In this document: positions 42,379 to 50,676 of the stretch, one piece after another | How positions within the stretch are numbered: position 1 is the stretch's first letter | Layout: every line of letters starts with the position of its first letter | Origin: an uncultured bacterium | GTDB lineage: Bacteria > CSSED10-310 > CALFER01 | Reading direction: 5' to 3' | Assembly: GCA_937951895.1 (NCBI GenBank) | Contig: CALFER010000072.1 | Span: 62,001-126,000, forward strand | DNA length: 64,000 nt | Notes under the pieces: generated by a model | Seen by the model: only the letters and a program-made list of their open reading frames with translations | What the model was told of the DNA's origin: nothing | The model's database searches: none | Position numbers and translations under genes: made by a program

Positions 42379-45300
42379 CCGCGGCACGCGTCGAGCATCC
42401 CCTCCCGCGATGGGCTGCCCGGAGACCCGTGACGGTGCTGATGGCGGTGCTGACGATCGCGGTGATCGGCGCGGCGGCGCTGTATCGGATTCCGCTTGAA
42501 TTTGCGCCGGAGATGAATCATCCCTGGATGTGGTGCAACGTATTGTATCCGAATTCGAATCCCGAGGAAAACGACCGGGCGATTGCGGAGGAGTGGGAGG
42601 AGCAGCTCAAGCGGGTACGGTTTCTGAAGCGTCTCGAGATCACCTCGACATCGAATGAGGTGTCGGCGAGTTTGCAGTTTCATGAGAACGCGGACATGGA
42701 CGTGGCGTATCTCGATGTGCGGGACGCGTGCGACCGGGCGCGGGCCGTGTTTCCGTCGAATGTGGGGACGCTGAACATCTACCATAACCGGAGCAGCAGT
42801 TGGCCGATCATCTGGATGGGGGTCGCGCGGCCCGGGAACATCGACGAACTGAACCGGCTGATACAGGACCGGATCAAACCGGCGCTTGAACGGATCGACG
42901 GCGTCGGCATGGCGGAGGTGCTCGGGTTGAACCGCAAGATCGTGCAGATCGACATGGATCTCGGGCGGATCCGCTCACACGGTGTCGCCATCCGCGACAT
43001 CTACTCGGATCTCGCGCAGGCCGGCCGCAATCTGTCGCTCGGGACCGTGCGCGTCAACGGGCAGAAGTGGATGGTCAGAGGGCTCGGCGGGGTGGAGGAC
43101 ATCGACGATTACAGCGCGTTGCCGCTCAGGGGCGGGATGCTGACGCTCGATGATGTGGCGCAGGTCGGGTATCGGGCGCCGGAGATGACCGAGAAGTTCC
43201 GGATAGACGGGCATGAGGGCTGGTCGCTCGCCATCCGCAAGAGCGCGCAGGCCAACACCGTGGAGGTAGGGGATCGCGTGAGGCGGGTGATCGAGGATTT
43301 GCGGCACGATCCGGAGCTTGCCGGCGTGACGATGACGGATTTCTTCAATCAGGCCGACTGGATCCGGCAATCGTTGCGCGATCTGAGAAACTCGGGGATC
43401 TGGGGCGCGTGTTTCGCAGCGGGGGTGCTGATGTTCTTCATGCGGCGCCTCGGGATCACGCTCGTCATTCTGACCGTCGTGCCGATTTCGATTCTGGCGA
43501 GTGTGATTGCGTTGTATTTTCTGGGATTTACGTTGAATATCGGGTCGATGCTCGGCATGATGCTCGCCGTCGGGATGCTCGTGGATAACTCGATTGTGGT
43601 GGCCGAGAACATTCACCGGCTGCAGGCGCAGGGGATGGCGCGATCCGAGGCGGGGGTGGCGGGCGCGGCGTCTGTTGGCGCGGCGATCACGGCATCGACT
43701 TTCACGACAATTGTGGTTTTTCTGCCGCTGGTGTTTGCCAAAGGTGAGATGGGCAACTGGATGAAGCAGGTCGGCATTCCGATCGCTGTTTCACTTTTCA
43801 CGTCGCTGATGGCGGCACTGACCCTGATCCCGCTCGCGACTCAGAGGATCGTGAAGGCTGCGGCACCCGGTGAGACGGGATTGATCGGAAGGGTCACCGA
43901 GCGTTATGTTCGAGCGCTCAGCTGGATTCTCAATAATCGTCTTTCGGCATTCATTGTGGTGCTGCTTGTGGCATCGACCGTGCTGTTTGCGTATGCGCGG
44001 ACGGACAAGAATTTCAATTCGGGGGGGGGTGAGCGGCAGTTATTCATTCGGGTGCAGTATCCGGACAGTTACAGTCTGGAGGATGCGTCGGAGGCGTCGG
44101 ATGAATGGGAGACCATTCTGCTGGCGCATCGGGACGAACTGGAGATCAAGACTCTGACGGCGGGGTTTGACAAGAAGTCGGGCCACATCCGGTTGTTTTT
44201 GAAGACCGAGGGTGGCGGGTTGAAGACTGACAACGAGATCAAGGAGCGGATCCGGGAGATGTTGCCGGAGAGGGCCGGGGTCAAGTGGTGGTTCGGCTGG
44301 CAGGGAGGGGATCAGGCGAATGCGCGGCAGGTTGAGATCACGCTGGCGGGGAATTCGAGTGAGCGGTTGCTGGAGATTGCGGAGTCATTGAGACCGGTGT
44401 TGATGGCGGCGCCCGGAGTGACGCATGTGGTGACGCATGAATCGGATCCGCTGGATGAGGCGCATGTGACCATTCGTCGGGATCGGGCTCTGGCGAACGG
44501 GATTTCGACGGAAGAGGCATCGAGGGCCGTATCGATCGGGGTGATGGGAGCGCCGTTACCGAGGCTTCAGCGGGCGGACGGTGAGGTTGACGTGCGGTTG
44601 CAGTTGCAGCCGCGGGATCGTGAGAGTCTGCATCAGTTGAAGAATCTCATACTGTATAACAGGGAGGGGCAGGCGGTTCCCCTCAACAGCATAGCGGATT
44701 TCGAGATGGTGCGCGGGTCGAGCACGGTGGTGAGGGTGGATGGAAAGATACAGCACACGATCCAGATCGAGACGGAGCGGGAGGGGATGGAGGATGTGCG
44801 GGAGGCGCTCACGAGGGCGATGGATTCCGTGCATTTGCCCATCGGGTATTCCTGGAGTCTGGGTCGATCGTTTGAGGCATTTGACACGGGGATGGCGGAG
44901 TTCGGGCTGGTGTTTCTGCTGGCGGTGGTGCTGGTGATTCTGCTGTTGGGGGCGCTATTCGAGTCGCTGCTGCATCCCGTCACGATCATCATCAGTTTGC
45001 CGTTTGCGCTGGTGGGCGTGTATTGGACGTTGTATCTGACGCACACGCCGCAGGATGTGATGGGGAACATCGGGTTGGTGTTGCTGATCGGGATTGTGGT
45101 GAACAATGCGATCGTGCTGGTGGATCATGTGAATCAGTTGCGGGCGGGGGGGATGGGGCGGATTGAGGCGTTGGTGACGGCGGGGCGGAACCGGTTCCGG
45201 CCGATTGTGATGACGGCCTCGACGACATTGCTCGGGTTGGCGCCGATGGCGAATGCGGCGGGGAGTGCATCGGGGAAGATGTATGCGTCGCTGGCGATCA

Positions 45301-45413
45301 CGGTGATGGGTGGATTGTTTTCCTCGACGATTCTGACGCTACTGGTTTTACCGTTGATTTATCTTCTGATGGACGATTTGCAGGCTGCGATCCGGAGAAT
45401 AGCAGAGGGGTAG
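42375..45413 (+). CDS. second RND efflux permease
   Basis: A 1,012-residue RND permease, start ATG at 42375 overlapping the previous stop. It begins WAARRPVTVLMAVLTIAVIG. TM4 is MMLAVGMLVDNSIVVAENIH, with Asp404 followed by Asn. LGITLVILTVVPISILASVI and LLLIGIVVNNAIVLVDHVNQ are matching elements of the two repeats. It lacks the long insertion of its neighbour and is only distantly similar to it. The operon therefore encodes two non-identical permeases with one adaptor and one outer membrane duct, as in heteromultimeric pumps such as MdtBC. The substrate is not predictable. Confidence 0.9.
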   Translation: MTAARVEHPLPRWAARRPVTVLMAVLTIAVIGAAALYRIPLEFAPEMNHPWMWCNVLYPNSNPEENDRAIAEEWEEQLKRVRFLKRLEITSTSNEVSASLQFHENADMDVAYLDVRDACDRARAVFPSNVGTLNIYHNRSSSWPIIWMGVARPGNIDELNRLIQDRIKPALERIDGVGMAEVLGLNRKIVQIDMDLGRIRSHGVAIRDIYSDLAQAGRNLSLGTVRVNGQKWMVRGLGGVEDIDDYSALPLRGGMLTLDDVAQVGYRAPEMTEKFRIDGHEGWSLAIRKSAQANTVEVGDRVRRVIEDLRHDPELAGVTMTDFFNQADWIRQSLRDLRNSGIWGACFAAGVLMFFMRRLGITLVILTVVPISILASVIALYFLGFTLNIGSMLGMMLAVGMLVDNSIVVAENIHRLQAQGMARSEAGVAGAASVGAAITASTFTTIVVFLPLVFAKGEMGNWMKQVGIPIAVSLFTSLMAALTLIPLATQRIVKAAAPGETGLIGRVTERYVRALSWILNNRLSAFIVVLLVASTVLFAYARTDKNFNSGGGERQLFIRVQYPDSYSLEDASEASDEWETILLAHRDELEIKTLTAGFDKKSGHIRLFLKTEGGGLKTDNEIKERIREMLPERAGVKWWFGWQGGDQANARQVEITLAGNSSERLLEIAESLRPVLMAAPGVTHVVTHESDPLDEAHVTIRRDRALANGISTEEASRAVSIGVMGAPLPRLQRADGEVDVRLQLQPRDRESLHQLKNLILYNREGQAVPLNSIADFEMVRGSSTVVRVDGKIQHTIQIETEREGMEDVREALTRAMDSVHLPIGYSWSLGRSFEAFDTGMAEFGLVFLLAVVLVILLLGALFESLLHPVTIIISLPFALVGVYWTLYLTHTPQDVMGNIGLVLLIGIVVNNAIVLVDHVNQLRAGGMGRIEALVTAGRNRFRPIVMTASTTLLGLAPMANAAGSASGKMYASLAITVMGGLFSSTILTLLVLPLIYLLMDDLQAAIRRIAEG

Positions 45414-45430
45414 CATTCGTTAAATCAGAT

Positions 45431-46071
45431 TAAGGGGACACCTTACTTAATTCAGTTAAACCCGGCGAACACCACCCTGATTTATGAGTAAAATCAAAGC
45501 TCTGAAAATAGAAAGCTGAAAACATCAAACGGTCATTCTTGTTCAGTTTCCGGGGCTTAGTTATCAGTATAATAAAATAAAGGGACACCTTACTTATTTC
45601 GGGCTGGCTGAGGATCTCTGATGATGCGAACAAACGCAATCGTCTGAAACCTGATCGTGTCATCGTGGAAGCCATACTGGTTGAATTCTGCAGTTCGTTC
45701 TCAGGATTCCGTGTGGCTCGGAAACACGCAGAATTTCGATCGGCACCATCATCGGAACGGGATCATCTGGTACAAAATAGAGGATCTCACTCCTGGCCCT
45801 TTTCAATTTTCACTCAAAACATCTTCATCCAGTTTCGATCCTGCATGTTTGAAGACATCAGCGATCATTCGTGTGTTCAGCAGGCAACCAGGCGGATTCT
45901 GCAGTTTAGTAAGGTGTCCCTTTATATCACTATATGCAAAATTGACACGCCCCAATTGAATAGGATTTCTCGGCTGCCGGTTGAGATTTGAAGTATTCGG
46001 ATACCTATTTTATTACTGCATCTGGATATCTGGAGGTGAACGTCAGTGAATTAAGTAAGGTGTCCCCTTAT
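45431..46071. mobile_element. MITE-like element with nested inverted repeats
   Basis: The motif AAGGGGACACCTTACTTA or a one-base variant occurs at about 45433-45450 and 45580-45597 on the plus strand. Inverted copies lie at about 45906-45922 and 46052-46069. Outer copies share 24 bases (ending in AATTCA). Outer-to-inner spacing is about 147 bases on both sides. No transposase frame is visible. Similar motifs accompany REP/IS200-type transposons in environmental bacteria (from memory). Confidence 0.6.
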
Positions 46072-46130
46072 ATCGGCATATACGAAAGTACGGATCGGCA
46101 AAGTTTACTCTGAAAAACTCCACATTCTAT

Positions 46131-46158
46131 TTGAATCAGTTTCAAAATCCGTTAAAAT
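46131..46158 (+). promoter_or_regulatory. promoter of the ATP-grasp gene
   Basis: TTGAAT (46131-46136), 16 bases, TAAAAT (46153-46158), 43 bases before the ATG at 46202. Confidence 0.5.
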
Positions 46159-46201
46159 GGCCCCCGCGCTCTTCCCAAACTTTCTCTCGATGGGGGTTCA
46201 C

Positions 46202-47578
46202 ATGGATCTGTTAAAAGAAGTCAATCAACAGTTCGGAAAAATTCTCTCGGAAACCAATCCCTCGGCACAGATGGACACTCTGGCCGCACAAATGGCCGAC
46301 AAACAAATGTTCATGTCGGGACACCTCTTCCCCACGTTTCTCAAACCCTACTTCGTCGACAATATCCACCGCCCGCTCTTCGCCCGCGTCACCCGCCTCC
46401 TCATCTCATCGCTCAATAAAATCGGCGATCTGTACTTCAAAGATCATCTTTTTGCCGACCAGATTCGTCTCAAAGGCCGCGTCGCGGATCTCGCCGCCAT
46501 CGACCCCGGTTACCCCGGCCACCAGATCATCAATCGTCTCGATATCTTCTTCATCCCCGAAACCGGCCAACTCAAACTGCTCGAATACAACTGCGGTGAT
46601 CCGAGCGGCATGGGGTGGCACGACCAGATGCTCGAAATGTTCCTGGGCCTCCCCGCCATCAAAATTCTCGGCGAACGCTACAAACTCGATGTCGACTGGC
46701 TCGTCAAATCCCACTTCCGAATCTTCTTCAAAAAATATCATGAATGGTGCGCCCGCAAAGGCATCCAGCCGGAAGCCAAACCCAATATCTCCTTCGTCTG
46801 CAAACGCGACTCCTCCGTGCTCGGCGATTTCCTGGCCTTCGTCGAATACTACCGCGCCATGGGCTTCCACACCGTCTTCGGCGATCCGCGCGACTTCGAA
46901 TACGACGGCAAAAACCTCACTCTCAACGGCGAAACCATCCACCTGATCTACCGCGACGCGATCGACGACGTCATTCTCGACCCCTATTGGGACTACAGCC
47001 AAAATCTCGTGCAGGCCCTCCGCGACAAGGCGGTCTGTTTCATCAACCCGGTCAGCGCAGCATCCGGTGACTGGAAATCGATTCTCGAAATTCTCAGCGA
47101 TGCGCAGTACGAAAAATACTTCACCCCGGAAGAACGCGACTGCCACCGCCTCCATATTCCCTGGACGCGCACGCTCCATGAATGCAAAACCGACCATTAC
47201 GGCAACCGCGTCGACCTGGTCGAATTCGTCCGAAAAAACAAAGACCTCTTCGTTCTCAAGCCGAACGACGGCTACGGCGGTTTCGGCGTGATGGTCGGAC
47301 GAACCGCGCCGCAGAAGGACTGGGACGCGCTGATCGAAAAATCGTTCAAGGATCAGATCGTCTATACCGTTCAGGAATACGCCGACATTCCGCAGGAGGA
47401 GTTCCCGGTGGTCGAAAACGGTGAATTCAAAGGCTTCGCCACCAAGAACGTCAATCTGAATCTCTGGTCGCATGACGGCGAGTTCGCCGGCAGTTTCGTC
47501 CGGGCGGCGGCCGGCAACGTCATCAACGTGCATCAGGGCGGCGGCATGGTCCCCTGCATGTTCGTCTCGAGGAAGTAA
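46202..47578 (+). CDS. circularly permuted ATP-grasp family protein
   Basis: A 458-residue protein, probably an ATP-dependent ligase forming an amide or ester bond. KLLEYNCGDPSGMGWHDQML (residues about 128-147) carries the acidic metal-binding stretch that in circularly permuted ATP-grasp enzymes comes before the nucleotide-binding loop. FVLKPNDGYGGFGVMVG (about 353-369) is the Gly-rich ATP loop and lysine. GSFVRAAAGNVINVHQGGGM at the end supplies the late catalytic Asn/His region. No signal peptide. The preferred start has GGGGG six bases upstream. The substrate is unknown; glutathionylspermidine-synthase-like and peptide ligases share the fold. The next gene follows after 3 bases. Confidence 0.75.
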   Translation: MDLLKEVNQQFGKILSETNPSAQMDTLAAQMADKQMFMSGHLFPTFLKPYFVDNIHRPLFARVTRLLISSLNKIGDLYFKDHLFADQIRLKGRVADLAAIDPGYPGHQIINRLDIFFIPETGQLKLLEYNCGDPSGMGWHDQMLEMFLGLPAIKILGERYKLDVDWLVKSHFRIFFKKYHEWCARKGIQPEAKPNISFVCKRDSSVLGDFLAFVEYYRAMGFHTVFGDPRDFEYDGKNLTLNGETIHLIYRDAIDDVILDPYWDYSQNLVQALRDKAVCFINPVSAASGDWKSILEILSDAQYEKYFTPEERDCHRLHIPWTRTLHECKTDHYGNRVDLVEFVRKNKDLFVLKPNDGYGGFGVMVGRTAPQKDWDALIEKSFKDQIVYTVQEYADIPQEEFPVVENGEFKGFATKNVNLNLWSHDGEFAGSFVRAAAGNVINVHQGGGMVPCMFVSRK

Positions 47579-47581
47579 CCC

Positions 47582-49522
47582 ATGATCGCCGTCCGATCGC
47601 TCACCATCGCCATCCTGCTCATCCTGCCGGTCTCGTTCCCCGCTTTCGGATTCGTCGACCCGCACGGCGGCACGGGAGGCGGTCCGATCGACGGCTCCGT
47701 GTCGGTCACGGTCATCCGGGCGTCCGATTTTCAGCCCATTCCCGGCGCATTCGTCATGCTCGGCGATGCGCCGGATTCCCCTGTCGCATCCAACTACGGC
47801 CTCACCAATTCCTCGGGCCTCTTTACCCTCACCGACCCCGATCTCGAAGGCCCCCTCATGGTCACGGCCGGTGCCGCAGGCCACCAGTATCTCACCCTGG
47901 TCGACGTCGATGCCGCCGAAATCGTTCTCCCGCTGGACCTGATCGAAGAATCCCCCCAGACTCACCAGATCGGCGATTTCGTCAGCGGCGTCGATGTGGA
48001 CAACGGAACGGCGCACTACGGCGACGGCTTCGTCGATCTGGCGTTCGTCATCCCGGCCTTTTCGATCGAGTCGATCGCGGGCATGAGCATGAACCAGTTC
48101 GTAGGCCCCCTCGAAACGATCGACATCATGGGTCAGTCGGTGCAGATTCCCTCGAACATGTTCATTCCTCAGCAGTGGGAGATCTTCATCGAGATCACCA
48201 AGGATCACTACTTCCTGTATCTCCCCGCCGATGATTATACCCTGACGGCACTCTCGGCCCGCCTCCCCCGGGATCAGATGATCGAAATCATGCAGGGCGG
48301 CGGCGACGTCATGGATCTGCTCCCCCTGATCGCCTGGCGCGAAACCGATGTGCTGGATGTCACCGTCACCGGCCCCTCGAACTCGGCGGATCTGACGGTC
48401 GATCCCGATCTCGCGGAAACCATCACCATGAATCTCACCAATATCCCGGACGGTTTCAACGCCATCGGCATTTCGGCCGGCGACCTCGACGGATTGAACG
48501 GCTCCGGCCGACTCGTCCCGTTCGGCTTCGACGCCATCGAATGTTCTCCGGGTTCCGGTCCATGCAGCGGCACGATGCTGTTGCCGACGACGGCCGCCTC
48601 GGGCGAATTCACCGGCGTCACCTACATCGCCGCCGTCGCCCTCCAGACGGATGCCTCCAGCGATACGCTCGCAATCCTGGATCGTCAGACGCACCCCAGA
48701 ACCTTCACGACCGATCTCGGCACCTTCTTCAACACCTTGAATCTGGCCTATTCGATCGACGGATTCGCATTCACCGACGCAACCAATCCATCGACGGGAA
48801 GCCCCGCGGTGCATCTCGGCATGTCCCGCCTGAGCGACCCGGACACCGATGCGGTCTACTGGATGTTCATCGCCCCGGGTGACACTCTCGCATTCGCACC
48901 ACCGCTTCTTCCCGCATCCGCTCCCCCCGCGCCGGTCTCCGGCCAACCGATCACCTGGGACCAGACCTCGATCGGACTGGGTTTCAACCTCGGCACCTTC
49001 GATTTCAACGCCTTCGGCCTGACGGATGTGACGGCGCACACGAGCCATGTTGCGATGGATTCGATGGACATTTCGTTCATCATCCCGGGCATCCCGACCC
49101 CTACTCCGACACCGCAACCCGCGACACCGACACCCGCGCCCACTCCGACTCCGACCGTCGCCCCCTGCACCTCCCTGGGCTGCTCGATCGCCATGCCGTC
49201 GACCGATTTCGGCCCCGGCGACACCTGCTCCTGCACGCTCACGATCTGCAATCCGGGAACCACAACCTACCCGGCCGTGCCGGTCTTCGCCGTGCTGGAT
49301 GTCTATGGCAGCTACTTCTTCGCCCCGTCCTTCTCGACGTTCGACCACTATATCCGTGATGTCGCACCGGGAACGACGCAGCTCGACGTGCTCCCCGGCT
49401 TCACCTGGCCTTCCGGCGCCGGGAACGCTCAGAACATCCTCTGGTATGCCGCCATGACGAACGCGGAAATGACGACCCTCTTCGGCGATCTCGATACGTT
49501 TACCTTCGGCTGGCACGAATAG
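47582..49522 (+). CDS. secreted protein with Pro-Thr linker and recurring C-terminal domain
   Basis: A 646-residue protein with a signal peptide (MIAVRSLTIAILLILPVSFPAFG). Residues about 35-130 resemble a carboxypeptidase-regulatory-like beta sandwich (SVTVIRASDFQPIPGAFVML). A long beta-rich region of unknown type follows. Residues about 503-528 are a Pro-Thr-rich linker. The last 120 residues form a domain with DTCSCTLTICNPGTTTYP, FAVLDVYGSYFFAPSF and WPSGAGNAQNILWYAAMT. This matches the end of the Hint protein and a remnant in the 155-bp repeats. It probably sits on the cell surface. It is in an operon with the ATP-grasp gene. Confidence 0.75.
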   Translation: MIAVRSLTIAILLILPVSFPAFGFVDPHGGTGGGPIDGSVSVTVIRASDFQPIPGAFVMLGDAPDSPVASNYGLTNSSGLFTLTDPDLEGPLMVTAGAAGHQYLTLVDVDAAEIVLPLDLIEESPQTHQIGDFVSGVDVDNGTAHYGDGFVDLAFVIPAFSIESIAGMSMNQFVGPLETIDIMGQSVQIPSNMFIPQQWEIFIEITKDHYFLYLPADDYTLTALSARLPRDQMIEIMQGGGDVMDLLPLIAWRETDVLDVTVTGPSNSADLTVDPDLAETITMNLTNIPDGFNAIGISAGDLDGLNGSGRLVPFGFDAIECSPGSGPCSGTMLLPTTAASGEFTGVTYIAAVALQTDASSDTLAILDRQTHPRTFTTDLGTFFNTLNLAYSIDGFAFTDATNPSTGSPAVHLGMSRLSDPDTDAVYWMFIAPGDTLAFAPPLLPASAPPAPVSGQPITWDQTSIGLGFNLGTFDFNAFGLTDVTAHTSHVAMDSMDISFIIPGIPTPTPTPQPATPTPAPTPTPTVAPCTSLGCSIAMPSTDFGPGDTCSCTLTICNPGTTTYPAVPVFAVLDVYGSYFFAPSFSTFDHYIRDVAPGTTQLDVLPGFTWPSGAGNAQNILWYAAMTNAEMTTLFGDLDTFTFGWHE

Positions 49523-49540
49523 CCCGCGTCTCGTAATCCC

Positions 49541-50599
49541 TCAATCGTCTCCCGCAATGGTAGCGGGAAACGACCTATATCCGTATTTCACATCGATCAG
49601 CCGCGCCAGTTCCTCGCGGGAGGCGTCATCGGCCAGACAGAACTGAGCGCATCCGTCACCCTGGGATCCGACTCCCTTACCCCCGAGTGCCACCTGACGG
49701 ATATCCGGATCGTTCAGAAGCCGATGCAATCGCGGTGATTCGAGTTCACGCGGACTGCAGGGCGCAATGTACCGGTCGAACACCATCTGGGCTTCGGTCA
49801 TCAGCTCCCCGATTCCCTCCCGATCGCCTCGTTCCACAGCCGCACGCGCTCGCCGCACGATCTCCCGGTTCAAGCCGCCCAGCCCCTCCCGGATGGTAAC
49901 ATGGCGCGAGTCTCCCGAATTCAGGAAGATCCGGTTCAGATCCGCGAGAATCCGTACGGTGTCTTTTTCACCCGCCAGATCCACGATGAGAAAATACAGA
50001 GGCTCGGGTGGCCGAATACGCTCGACGGTCATCTGATCACCGTCAAACGACAGAAGCGTCGGTGTCGCCCCGAACGCGCAGGCCTGGTCCATTCGGCCGC
50101 ATTCCGAGCCGGTGCGGAGTTCCCCGCGATATGCCAGTTCCATTTCGGTTTCGAGCGACAACCCCAAATCGTACGCGCGATTGAACGCACGGGCAGTCAG
50201 AACGCAGATGGCGGCGGACGACGACAATCCTTTCCGGAGCGGCAGATCCATCCGCCGGGCGACAATCTCGATCCCGCCAACCTTCCACCGTGAGAGAATC
50301 TCGGCGGCAACACCCGCGGCATACCGCTCGAATCCGCCGCGCCGAGAGGCATCGTCGAGCGCTTGCCGAGTCATGGGGATCGACACATCGCCCATCGATT
50401 CGCCGTCCGGCGTCATGCTCGCGATCCGGAAAACGGACGCTGCCCGTGTGATCTCCGCAGATACCCCCTGATCCGTGCCGGTGATCAGGCACATGCCGGG
50501 CGGGATCGCGGGATCGGATCGCCGGTGACCGCCGGCCCAGTCGGAATGCTCGCCGAACAGACACAACCGGCCCGGAAAGAACAGCGAAAAGGAATTCAT
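49541..50599 (-). CDS. GHMP sugar kinase (galactokinase/arabinokinase-like)
   Basis: A 352-residue kinase of the GHMP fold that phosphorylates a sugar at C1 or a related hydroxyl. Motif 1 is PGRLCLFGEHSDWAGG (galactokinase-type GEHxDxxGG). Motif 2 is the ATP loop LPLRKGLSSSAAICVLTARA (about 131-150). SECGRMDQACAFG supplies the catalytic Asp. Motif 3 near the end is VALGGKGVGSQGDG. The sugar is not determined; lack of some galactokinase features leaves arabinose, fucose or heptose possible. AGGAG precedes the ATG by about 7 bases. The gene is divergent from proS and may feed nucleotide-sugar synthesis for the glycan locus. Confidence 0.83.
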   Translation of the reverse strand: MNSFSLFFPGRLCLFGEHSDWAGGHRRSDPAIPPGMCLITGTDQGVSAEITRAASVFRIASMTPDGESMGDVSIPMTRQALDDASRRGGFERYAAGVAAEILSRWKVGGIEIVARRMDLPLRKGLSSSAAICVLTARAFNRAYDLGLSLETEMELAYRGELRTGSECGRMDQACAFGATPTLLSFDGDQMTVERIRPPEPLYFLIVDLAGEKDTVRILADLNRIFLNSGDSRHVTIREGLGGLNREIVRRARAAVERGDREGIGELMTEAQMVFDRYIAPCSPRELESPRLHRLLNDPDIRQVALGGKGVGSQGDGCAQFCLADDASREELARLIDVKYGYRSFPATIAGDD

Positions 50600-50676
50600 C
50601 GCGCGCTCCTTTCCATACCGCCTCCCATTACATATGATATGGATCGGGAATTCAACCGATTCCGGAGGACACTGTC

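Larger units (their letters stand above)
45414..46201. other. AT-rich intergenic stretch with MITE-like repeats
   Basis: 788 bases, clearly more AT-rich than flanking genes. They hold four copies of an 18-bp motif and a promoter for the ATP-grasp gene. Two short open frames in the middle (about 100 residues) have no recognisable product. Confidence 0.7.

Noticed and set aside
39037..42387. Long minus-strand frames (about 450-550 codons) opposite the first RND permease
   Set aside because: They mirror a protein with complete RND motifs; the antisense products are His/Arg/Asp-rich without recognisable features.
45597..45991. Possible transposase remnant between the inverted motifs
   Set aside because: The ~100-codon frames show no IS200/Y1 or DDE motif that I can see, so no transposase was annotated.
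46406..49516. Very long open frame on the minus strand (over 1,000 codons) across two genes
   Set aside because: It lies opposite two plus-strand genes with signal peptide, ATP-grasp motifs and good ribosome sites. Its product is Arg/Glu/Gly-rich without domains, as expected from the reverse of GC-rich codons.
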